The position numbers and the translations under genes are program-made. A model generated the notes under the pieces. That model was not told the DNA's origin. It saw only the letters and a program-made list of their open reading frames with translations, and did no database searches. Below, one piece after another: positions 42,606-50,202 of a stretch of 64,000 nucleotides of DNA. Location of the stretch: contig NC_022576.1 in NCBI RefSeq assembly GCF_000477435.1, positions 2,927,841 through 2,991,840 on the forward strand, given 5' to 3'. Each line of letters opens with the position of its first letter. Position 1 is the stretch's first letter. This DNA comes from Candidatus Symbiobacter mobilis CR (GTDB lineage Bacteria; Pseudomonadota; Gammaproteobacteria; Burkholderiales; Burkholderiaceae_C).

Positions 42606-44201
42606 TCAGCCGAGATTTCCGGGCTGATATTTCCCTGCCATAACTCCACTTGGCATCTCGTCAAACACGCGCTCAACGGCTTGAACGATGGCTTCCCAGA
42701 CTTCAGGCTCGGCCAGCCAGGGCATCTCTTTGGCCAACACATTCGACAGCTTGCCTTGGTTGGCGTCCACCGACCGAATGATGCGATCAATCTGCATGTC
42801 TGGCATCTCGACAATTTCTTTGATCGCAGCCCGGGCCTGAGCGTGTCTCTGCATGTAGCGCGACTCTTCGCGCATATCCTCACGAATCGTGCGCACCAGC
42901 ACATCGGCCAGATAGACCACATGGCGCGTCAAATCCAGGTATCGCCACACCGGCCGCCCTATTGGCTCACCCTTGAACACAAAGTTCGATCGGATGCCGT
43001 CGGGGTAAGTGGTCTGCACGGCGGCAAACTCGTAGGTGCCCGCCAGCATGCCCATCAACGGGCGCGAGATCGTGTCCAGGATTCGATCGTAGGCCCGCCG
43101 CTCTGCCGAATCGCTGGTGATCAGGGACGAGACTGGCAGGATCATCGGCTCCTTGACGATCCCATCACGGCGCAACACATCGTTCACCAGAAAACGATGC
43201 ACCCGCCCATTGCCATCTGCCAGCGGGTGCATGTAGACAAAACCAAAGGCCAATACCGCACTGCGCATCACCGCCGATTGCCCCTGGGTGCGCTGCCAAA
43301 ACACAGCCAGCCCTTCGAGCATCGCCTGCATGTCGCCAGCGGGTGGAGCCACGTAATGAACCACCTCCTGGTAGCGAACCACCTCCCCCACAAACACGGG
43401 CGACTGGCGAATACCGAACTGCTGCAGCGTGGTGCGCCTGCCCAGAATCTCGGATTGCAACTGCGCGAGCGATGCATCGGTGAGCGGCAACGCTCCATCG
43501 CCGGTTCGCCGCGCCAGCACATCGGCAAAACGCTGAATGCGATCCGATTGATCGGCCTCGCCTTCTATCGCAAAGCTCGATTTGCTTTCTCGCAGCGTCA
43601 TCCAGACGGCCGAGCGCATGAGCACATCTTCCCCAAATTCCAGTGCCAGGTCGTTCAGAAGCCCCGGGAGGTCCACTCCCGCCGCTTCTTCAAGATCACC
43701 AGTCTTGCGAATGATGGGACAAAACGCTGGCGAGCCGGGCAGGTTGTCCCGCACACGCCAGCGGCGGTTGGATATAGATTGGCCAGGGGAGGCGGCCACC
43801 AGTTTGCGCGCATCCAGGACATCGACATAAGGGCCTGCGATGGGCACCTGCACTTCCAGTTGGCGCCCCGTTAGCCATTCGTACAGAAAGCCGGACTTTC
43901 TGGCATATTGACCACTGGGTTCATCATGGATCCAAGCCACCAGTTCGGCCGTATCGACCCGCTCGAACAAGCGACTCAGCATTTCCAGATGCAGCACCTC
44001 GTGCTTGAGGTGGAAAGTCAGGTGACCACGCAAATTCGCACTGGGCCGCATGCTTTCCACAAAGGTCTCTGTCTTGATGCCATCGGCCAGCAGCGATGTG
44101 CGGCGCCCGCCAATGCGGCTTTGCACGGCCAAAGGCATGACGAGTTGGATGCCATACCGAGCCACTAGCCAAGCACCACCGACTGCGTTGGGAGTCTCCA
44201 T
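42606..44201 (-). CDS. Fic family protein (class II-type)
   Basis: A 531-aa protein with the Fic active site HPLADGNGRVHRF, whose His, Asp, Asn and Arg are intact, which predicts AMP transfer. Upstream of it the segment SSFAIEGE matches the (S/T)xxxE(G/N) inhibitory helix that blocks ATP binding in self-regulated Fic proteins. The C-terminal part resembles a winged-helix domain. It ends 14 nt right of the island boundary, so the island inserted just downstream of it. The start at 44201 is not strongly supported by a ribosome binding site. Confidence 0.85.
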   Translation of the reverse strand: METPNAVGGAWLVARYGIQLVMPLAVQSRIGGRRTSLLADGIKTETFVESMRPSANLRGHLTFHLKHEVLHLEMLSRLFERVDTAELVAWIHDEPSGQYARKSGFLYEWLTGRQLEVQVPIAGPYVDVLDARKLVAASPGQSISNRRWRVRDNLPGSPAFCPIIRKTGDLEEAAGVDLPGLLNDLALEFGEDVLMRSAVWMTLRESKSSFAIEGEADQSDRIQRFADVLARRTGDGALPLTDASLAQLQSEILGRRTTLQQFGIRQSPVFVGEVVRYQEVVHYVAPPAGDMQAMLEGLAVFWQRTQGQSAVMRSAVLAFGFVYMHPLADGNGRVHRFLVNDVLRRDGIVKEPMILPVSSLITSDSAERRAYDRILDTISRPLMGMLAGTYEFAAVQTTYPDGIRSNFVFKGEPIGRPVWRYLDLTRHVVYLADVLVRTIREDMREESRYMQRHAQARAAIKEIVEMPDMQIDRIIRSVDANQGKLSNVLAKEMPWLAEPEVWEAIVQAVERVFDEMPSGVMAGKYQPGNLG

Positions 44202-44317
44202 GCCGCATTATGCGAAAAAATGATTTTGTATGCGCAAAAACAGTATGAAAACTAATTTTTTGCGCAAAAACGTACTTTCGCATCCTCGCTCATGACTGGG
44301 ATGGCCACCCCGAGCGC

Positions 44318-44695
44318 CTAGGAAAAATTCGCCACGTTCAAGGTCATCCAAGCCGCCCCCGACTGCTTCTCCACCACGATCTGCTGGCCGTCCAGCCGGT
44401 AAGTCAGTGGGCAGTTGTCCCTAGGGTTGGAAAGCACGGCCGGATTGAAGATGGCCAGGTTCTCCCCTGCAGGCCTACGAACCGACTGCGTCAGCAGGCC
44501 GGGGTGGCCCTCGCGGTGAATCCTCGCACCCACCGACTGGCAAAACGCGTAGTCCGACAGATGCAAAAGATCAGGGTATTCACCGGCTGTTTGGCGGAAG
44601 TCCCAAAGAGCTGCACTGCACGCCACCCAGTACACCTTGCGCTCAGCGATGACCGCCATCCGCTCGAATCCAGCATCACTGAGCAAGCCGCGACT
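44318..44695 (-). pseudogene. RES-domain toxin, C-terminal remnant
   Basis: The frame reads [20 protein letters not shown], a linker, [26 protein letters not shown] and later [31 protein letters not shown] is the conserved end of RES toxins, NAD-degrading partners of Xre antitoxins. The N-terminal catalytic Arg and Glu and any antitoxin gene are missing, because the frame is cut at the tip of the IS3-type island at 44696. Confidence 0.7.
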
Positions 44696-44726
44696 AAAGT
44701 GGACCCCGAATTCAAGACAAAAATTT
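44696..44726 (+). repeat. Left IS3-type inverted repeat of restriction island
   Basis: AAAGTGGACCCCGAATTC followed by AAGACAAAAATTT. The inverted partner at 53727-53757 has one mismatch in 31 bp. ACT precedes the left tip and follows the right tip, fitting the 3-bp duplication of IS3 elements, though three bases alone are weak evidence. Confidence 0.85.
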
Positions 44727-44759
44727 CAGATGTCCTTCAATCCAGGGGATCCAGAATCA

Positions 44760-44917
44760 TGAGTGAAACGAAGAAGCGCAAGGTCCACACCGCAGAGTAC
44801 AAAGCGAAGGTGGGGTTGGAAGCCTTGCGCAGTGGCAAGACCATCAACCAGATTGGTCAGGAATTTGATGTCCACCCGGTGCAGTTTTGCCAGTGGAAGA
44901 AAGCCATCCAGGAGTAA
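44760..44917 (+). pseudogene. IS3-family OrfA fragment
   Basis: MSETKKRKVHTAEYKAKVGL followed by EALRSGKTINQIGQEFDVHP and QFCQWKKAIQE is the N-terminal helix-turn-helix half of an IS3-family OrfA. A stop follows after 52 codons and no OrfB remains. Confidence 0.85.
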
Positions 44918-44995
44918 TCCAAGACACTTGGCACCGGGGCGAAGTCCGCAAGAATCCGCTCGAACCGGCGCATATATGCGGAACTTCAAGAAAAA

Positions 44996-45021
44996 TGCCC
45001 AACTGCATTCACAGTTGGGCA
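44996..45021. terminator. Bidirectional terminator hairpin
   Basis: TGCCCAACTG and CAGTTGGGCA form a 10-bp stem with a 6-nt loop, with an A-rich run on the left and TTAATTTT on the right. It can end leftward hsdM transcripts and any rightward transcript from the IS fragment. The 45022-45160 gap holds nothing else recognisable. Confidence 0.75.
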
Positions 45022-45160
45022 TTAATTTTGTGGTGACCTGTTGACCATGTGCTGACGACTGGCCTCCCGAGCTTATGAGCATTGGCGCGGGTTGCTGCGG
45101 GTTGGAGCAAATTCTCTGGAATTCCCGGACAGTTGAGTCGGGGAATTCCATCGAAAAAAA

Positions 45161-46645
45161 TCAGTTGCTCCGCAGTCCGATTGCCACATCCCGGAACGAA
45201 GCCAATGCGGCTTCCAAGTGGTCAATGATCTCCTGCTGTAAAACATCTGGGGGCGGTAGATCATCAAGGTTGTTCAGGCTGTCGTCCTTGAGCCAGAATA
45301 TGTCGAGACTGGCTTTGTCGCGTGCCATCAGTTCTTCGTAGCTAAAGAACTTGAATCGTTCTGTAGCAATGCGCTCGTGGCGATTTTCCGGGTTGTAGCA
45401 GGTGATGAAATCCTGCAAATCGTCCAGCTTGAGCGTGCGCGTCTTCAACGTGAAATGCTTGTTGGTGCGCAGATCGTAGAACCACATTCCCTTGGTATGG
45501 ATCTGTCCGTTCTTGGGTTTGGCATCGAAGAACACCACATTGGCCTTCACGCCTTGGGCGTAGAAGATGCCTGTGGGCAAGCGCAGAATGGTATGCACAT
45601 CGCAGTTCTCCAGTAGCTTGCGGCGAATCTTTTCACCCGCACCACCTTCAAACAGTACGTTGTCGGGCAACACCACGGCCGCTTTGCCGTCCACCTTCAG
45701 CATGCTCACGATGTGCTGCAGAAAGTTGAGCTGCTTGTTCGACGTGGTTTCCCAGAAATCCTGCCGCTCGTAGGTCAGCGCCTCCTTGTCCTCCTCACCT
45801 TCTTCATTGGTGATGGTCATGCTGCTCTTCTTGCCGAAGGGCGGGTTGGCCAGCACGTAATCCACCTTGCGCTTGGGCTCGGAGATCAGGGCATCAGAAC
45901 GCTCAACAGAAGGTTCGCCGTCCAGCTCGCCAATGTTGTGCAGGAACAGGTTCATCAAGCACATGCGGCGCGTGTTGGGCACGATTTCATTGCCGTGGAA
46001 AGTCTGGTCACGCAGGAATTCTTTCTGACGCTTGTCCAGCTTGGCACCCGGACGTGTCAGCCAGTTGTACGCGCCCAGGAAAAAGCCGCCCGTACCGCAG
46101 GCCGGGTCGGCAATAGTTTTCATGGGTTCGGGTCGCACGCAGGCGACCATCGCTTCGATCAGCGCCCGTGGCGTGAAGTACTGGCCTGCTCCGCTCTTGG
46201 TGTCTTCGGCGTTTTTCTGCAGCAGGCCCTCATACAGATCGCCCTTGGTGTCGGCGTCCAGGCTGATCCAGCTTTCGGCATCAATCAATTGCACCAGGCG
46301 TGAGAGCTTGGCTGGGTCCTGAATCTTGTTCTGGGCTTTGAAAAAGATCGCGCCCAGCATACCCGGCTCGTTGCCCAGCTTGTGCAGCGTGGCGAGGTAA
46401 TGCGCCTCCAGTGGTTCGCCCACCTTGGATGTCAGGCTGGACCAGTCGAAGCCCTTGGGGATGTGGGTGTCGCGGTTGTAGGGTTCCTGCGCGTATTCGT
46501 GCGCCAGCTTCAAAAACAGCAGGTAGGTGAGCTGTTCGAGGTAATCGCCATAGCCCACGCCGTCGTCGCGCAGGGTGTGGCAGAAATTCCAGACTTTCTG
46601 GACGAGGGTGGAAGTGTTCATGCGTGTATTCAGTGACGCAGCCAT
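45161..46645 (-). CDS. hsdM: Type I restriction-modification methylase HsdM
   Basis: Modification subunit that methylates adenine at the HsdS-defined site. The 494-aa protein has the HsdM N-terminal domain, the SAM-binding motif DPACGTGGFF, the catalytic motif NPPFGKK and the conserved GQYFTPRALIEAM segment. Its start is 1 nt after the TOPRIM-gene stop. It is the last gene of the leftward five-gene operon, an unusual position because hsdM more often precedes hsdS. Confidence 0.95.
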   Translation of the reverse strand: MAASLNTRMNTSTLVQKVWNFCHTLRDDGVGYGDYLEQLTYLLFLKLAHEYAQEPYNRDTHIPKGFDWSSLTSKVGEPLEAHYLATLHKLGNEPGMLGAIFFKAQNKIQDPAKLSRLVQLIDAESWISLDADTKGDLYEGLLQKNAEDTKSGAGQYFTPRALIEAMVACVRPEPMKTIADPACGTGGFFLGAYNWLTRPGAKLDKRQKEFLRDQTFHGNEIVPNTRRMCLMNLFLHNIGELDGEPSVERSDALISEPKRKVDYVLANPPFGKKSSMTITNEEGEEDKEALTYERQDFWETTSNKQLNFLQHIVSMLKVDGKAAVVLPDNVLFEGGAGEKIRRKLLENCDVHTILRLPTGIFYAQGVKANVVFFDAKPKNGQIHTKGMWFYDLRTNKHFTLKTRTLKLDDLQDFITCYNPENRHERIATERFKFFSYEELMARDKASLDIFWLKDDSLNNLDDLPPPDVLQQEIIDHLEAALASFRDVAIGLRSN

Positions 46646-46646
46646 G

Positions 46647-47309
46647 TCAGGGAAGAATGCGCAACTGCCGCAATGCAGTCCTCAACTCATCCTCCAGCGA
46701 TTTGAAAGCAGCAAGTTCGCGAAGATTGTTCAATGAAATCGTTTCACCAAGCGTATTCAGATATGGAGACGTACCTTGTTTGCGGCGGCGCGCTGACGGC
46801 TGCGTGGAAGCGAAGGCCCCCTTGAGGATAGCTTTGGGATCGGGCACTGCTTCTGCATGCCGTCGAGCCGGCAAACCAAGCACATCGTTGTCCAGGCTGG
46901 TGCCAAAAGTGCTCCGAATTGCGTCGCCGTCAGCAATCGCCCATGCCTCGGTTTCCCGAATGGGGACGACAGCCACGCCAACGCCGTCCTGCGTGACACA
47001 TTGACGTAAGAGCGCCAGCCCGGGTTCAACCTGTTCGCGGCGTGCACGTGGGGGGTCGTTGGCACCATCGGCGTGGATGAAGAGAATGCGCCAGGCTCCT
47101 TGCGCCAGTTTCGCTGCAGCAAGAATGCGCTGCTCGCGTGACTCACCCTCTGTACCTTTCGGATGGTTCAGCGCCAAAACCTCGCTCACATCTACCGGCG
47201 TACAAGCTTCGCGCATGCAGAGGTCTTCGCACAGCCGTTGGAGCAGCGCGCGTAAAAAATAGTAGTCCGTTGGGCCTTCCGCATACAAGGCGAGACTCAG
47301 GTATTGCAT
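46647..47309 (-). CDS. TOPRIM-like (DUF4276-type) protein
   Basis: A 220-aa protein. LALYAEGPTDYYFLRALLQRL at the start and LFIHADGAND in the middle fit the Glu and Asp motifs of a TOPRIM-type nuclease fold; VPIRETEAWAIAD is characteristic of DUF4276-like proteins. Such proteins are usually encoded next to an AAA/OLD-like ATPase, as here (2-nt gap), and the pair acts as a nuclease-based defence module in related systems. It lies inside a restriction operon. Confidence 0.75.
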   Translation of the reverse strand: MQYLSLALYAEGPTDYYFLRALLQRLCEDLCMREACTPVDVSEVLALNHPKGTEGESREQRILAAAKLAQGAWRILFIHADGANDPPRARREQVEPGLALLRQCVTQDGVGVAVVPIRETEAWAIADGDAIRSTFGTSLDNDVLGLPARRHAEAVPDPKAILKGAFASTQPSARRRKQGTSPYLNTLGETISLNNLRELAAFKSLEDELRTALRQLRILP

Positions 47310-47311
47310 GC

Positions 47312-48706
47312 TCAGGCCTCCGCAGTCGCAGTTTCGAGCACAGTTCGTACTTCAAAGGCAGACACGAATGCCTGTGCAGCCGGTGCGGGGTCGAACAACT
47401 CATCCTGCGTGCGAGGACGGACGGGGCGCAGGCGTGTCTTGCGCCTGATTTCCCGACTCCCTGGATCACTGACCGACGAAGTGTCGGCGAACAAAATAGC
47501 ACCGTCTATCGGATGCAAATCCTTGTCAATCAGGGCGGATAGCACCACCGGAGAATGACTGTTGAGCAGCAACTGACTTAACGGTGAAGCCGCATCGTCA
47601 TCGGAAAAATCGCCAGGGCTGCTAACCATGTCACGCAGTCGCTGAACCAGCAATTTCACGCGCGCTGGATGCACACCGTTTTCTGGCTCCTCGAAGCAAA
47701 CCAACCCACGGTGACGCGGGTCGTGCAGCAGTGTCAGAAGCGCCAGCACCCGCAGGGTACCATCTGAAATCACCCGCGACGTAAACGGCAGACCATCACG
47801 CATGGTCAACTCGATGCGGTATTCGCGGCTGGCATCGTGCAATTGAGTCTCCAGACGCATCACGCCGGGTATCAGTTGATTCAGCTCTGCAGCAATATCA
47901 CGCAACACCCCCTGTGGGCGTGTGTCAGACAACGTTTGGGCCTTGAGCTGCGCCAGAACCGCAGCAAGATTGGAACCATCGGCATTCAGCACATCGGAGG
48001 CCGTGACAGGCACCGGCCTGCGCAACAAGGCCGGGTCGAGCTGCAGTAGGCGCCAGTGACGCATCTCTTCACGCAAGGCAAACAGATGCGGAAATTCGGC
48101 ATTCGTCACGCTGTAGAGCATCGTGGCCTCGGCGGCGCTGGCGGGTCGATTGCGCCCGGACTTTCCATCTTGGTGAATGTTGAAGGTCAAGCCTTCTAAG
48201 CGTTCCTCAGTCGTGAGCCAGGGTTTGCTGCGTGCGTATTTAAGGTGTTTGGCACGAAATGCAGTCGTCGGGCACATGGCTTTCGCCCATCGGTCATCCT
48301 TGCGCAGAATTGGCAAGACAGCCTCACGGGCGACCTGGATTCGCTCAACGCCTGGTCGAATCGCACGCCACTCCAGAGTTACCTCATATCGCATTCGAGT
48401 ATGGGTGACTTTGACCTCACTTCCCCACGGGTCGCGCACGACGGGATCGACGAGGACTTCAGCCGCCAGACTGATCTGACGCGAACGCCCAGAAGGTATC
48501 TGGCGAAACAACTCCAGAGGCTCTCCGCGCATGTCCTTGACAGCCTCGGCCACATCGCGCGTGGCTAGATTGGACAGCAGCTGAATAACATCGAACAGAT
48601 TGCTTTTGCCCGCAGCATTGCTGCCCACGACTGCAGTAAAGGGGGCCAGGTCAACTACCTGCTTCTCGAACGTCTTGAATCCATCAATTTCCAGGCGCGT
48701 CAGCAT
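47312..48706 (-). CDS. OLD/ABC-like AAA ATPase (AAA_21 type)
   Basis: A 464-aa SMC/ABC-type ATPase. MLTRLEIDGFKTF and VVGSNAAGKSNLFDVIQLL give the N-terminal strand and Walker A; VISDGTLRVLALLTLLHD is the signature (C-loop) region; LVCFEEPENGVHPARV is Walker B; NSHSPVVLSAL is the H-loop. There is no coiled-coil insertion large enough for SMC and no C-terminal TOPRIM; that domain is on the next gene. It overlaps hsdS by 7 nt. Confidence 0.87.
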   Translation of the reverse strand: MLTRLEIDGFKTFEKQVVDLAPFTAVVGSNAAGKSNLFDVIQLLSNLATRDVAEAVKDMRGEPLELFRQIPSGRSRQISLAAEVLVDPVVRDPWGSEVKVTHTRMRYEVTLEWRAIRPGVERIQVAREAVLPILRKDDRWAKAMCPTTAFRAKHLKYARSKPWLTTEERLEGLTFNIHQDGKSGRNRPASAAEATMLYSVTNAEFPHLFALREEMRHWRLLQLDPALLRRPVPVTASDVLNADGSNLAAVLAQLKAQTLSDTRPQGVLRDIAAELNQLIPGVMRLETQLHDASREYRIELTMRDGLPFTSRVISDGTLRVLALLTLLHDPRHRGLVCFEEPENGVHPARVKLLVQRLRDMVSSPGDFSDDDAASPLSQLLLNSHSPVVLSALIDKDLHPIDGAILFADTSSVSDPGSREIRRKTRLRPVRPRTQDELFDPAPAAQAFVSAFEVRTVLETATAEA

Positions 48707-50202
48707 TGGTTTTCCTTCTCAAATTTTTTTATGGGGGGTCGTGCCACTTTGCGTCCACGCGGTTTTTTAACTGCATCCTGCACCGCCCGCTCGGCACGGA
48801 TGCGTTCCAGCAGCACGCTGACCGGTTCGTCGTTCGGGTCTTGCGGCACCAGTTGACCTGCAAAGGCGGCGCGCAGGATGTTTTGGCGTTGGGCGGTGGA
48901 TTGTTGGAGGCCAAGCTCAACTGCCTGCTCTTGCTGAACAATCTGTTCGATCTGCAATTCCAGTTGTCTCAGCAACTCGCGCTGTTCATCTGCTGGCCCC
49001 AGCGGGACAGGGAACATTCGCAACATGGTCATATTGATTGACGCGAGGTTGGTCGTTTGCTTGCCTGCATTTTGGAACCACGTTTTTCCAAACGTGTTGC
49101 CATGGTGCGAGATCAGCTCAGGCAGTACCTCTGGCCGGTATGGGCGCATCCGGAAAACATGGTTTTGATGGATACAGTCTGCAACCTCATCGCGCCAAAC
49201 CCAACCACGCCCCAGTTTGTCGCGGTCGCCCCCTTCGTTGAACAACACATCACCGTCCTTCAAGGTCAATTCGGCAATGTCGCGGTCTGTTGCCAAAATG
49301 GTCTTCACTTCTGACAAATCTAAAAAACCACGCTGGACATTGGCTACGCGCAGATAAGGCACCTCGCGGACTTCGATGTCAGCACCAATCTTGCTGCCCT
49401 TGGCTACGCCGGATGCAATTTCACCAAGCATGTCCAAACTGGCCCACACCCACCCCTCCGGTAATTCTGGCAAATCACTGGTATCCGGCTTCACCGGCTC
49501 GGGGTATTTCTTCTGCCAATCCTTGGGCGGGGTTTTGCCTTGCTCCTTGAACTTGGCGACTTGTTTGGCTTCCCATCGGGCGCGGCGTTCCTGCAGGATG
49601 CGTTCGAGCAGTTGGGCACCGGTTTCGGCGGGCGTGTGCTTTGCTCGCCACTCGGCGGTGAGCGCGCCTTCCACGGCGGCTTTCAGCAGCGATTGCCGGT
49701 ATTGCCCCAGTTTTTTCTGCGCGGCCTTGAGTTCGGCCACACCGGCATCGAGATCGGAGAGCAGTTCTTCGAGTTTGGCGACGATGCGGGTTTGTTCGGC
49801 AAGCGGGGCAACTACGAGGGACTGTTTTCGTAGATGTTGATAGTGTCGGCCGTAACCACGGTTTTCCAAATCAATGGTTCCAAGTTGGGAAAATAAGAAC
49901 TCAGGATTCCAGATGCGAGTAGCCACAAAGAGCTTTACGCCATCCGCCCCAACTGCGAATGGAAATTTCACAAATTTGAAACGGCGCGTGTGATCCCCGA
50001 AAACAATAACTGGTGCCTGAGCGCAGACCACAGCATTCAAATCATTTGTGTAACCACCGATTAGTCCTTCACCCTGATCAACCACTGCTAACTTTCCAGA
50101 GGGTAAGTAGACCTTCTGCTTTATCCGAAGGCCACGATCTGAAATAACTTCAATGGCTTCATCGAAGTCTATTTGTACCCACCCCTTCGGCAACCCACTC
50201 AC
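48700..50202 (-). CDS. hsdS: Type I restriction specificity subunit HsdS
   Basis: A 500-aa DNA-recognition subunit with two target recognition domains (about 1-130 and 245-390), each followed by a conserved coiled coil: LAEQTRIVAKLEELLSDLDAG and the later ADEQRELLRQLELQIEQIV. It holds the methylase and nuclease subunits on a bipartite site that cannot be predicted here. It overlaps hsdR by 4 nt (ATGA). Confidence 0.93.
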   Translation of the reverse strand: MSGLPKGWVQIDFDEAIEVISDRGLRIKQKVYLPSGKLAVVDQGEGLIGGYTNDLNAVVCAQAPVIVFGDHTRRFKFVKFPFAVGADGVKLFVATRIWNPEFLFSQLGTIDLENRGYGRHYQHLRKQSLVVAPLAEQTRIVAKLEELLSDLDAGVAELKAAQKKLGQYRQSLLKAAVEGALTAEWRAKHTPAETGAQLLERILQERRARWEAKQVAKFKEQGKTPPKDWQKKYPEPVKPDTSDLPELPEGWVWASLDMLGEIASGVAKGSKIGADIEVREVPYLRVANVQRGFLDLSEVKTILATDRDIAELTLKDGDVLFNEGGDRDKLGRGWVWRDEVADCIHQNHVFRMRPYRPEVLPELISHHGNTFGKTWFQNAGKQTTNLASINMTMLRMFPVPLGPADEQRELLRQLELQIEQIVQQEQAVELGLQQSTAQRQNILRAAFAGQLVPQDPNDEPVSVLLERIRAERAVQDAVKKPRGRKVARPPIKKFEKENQC

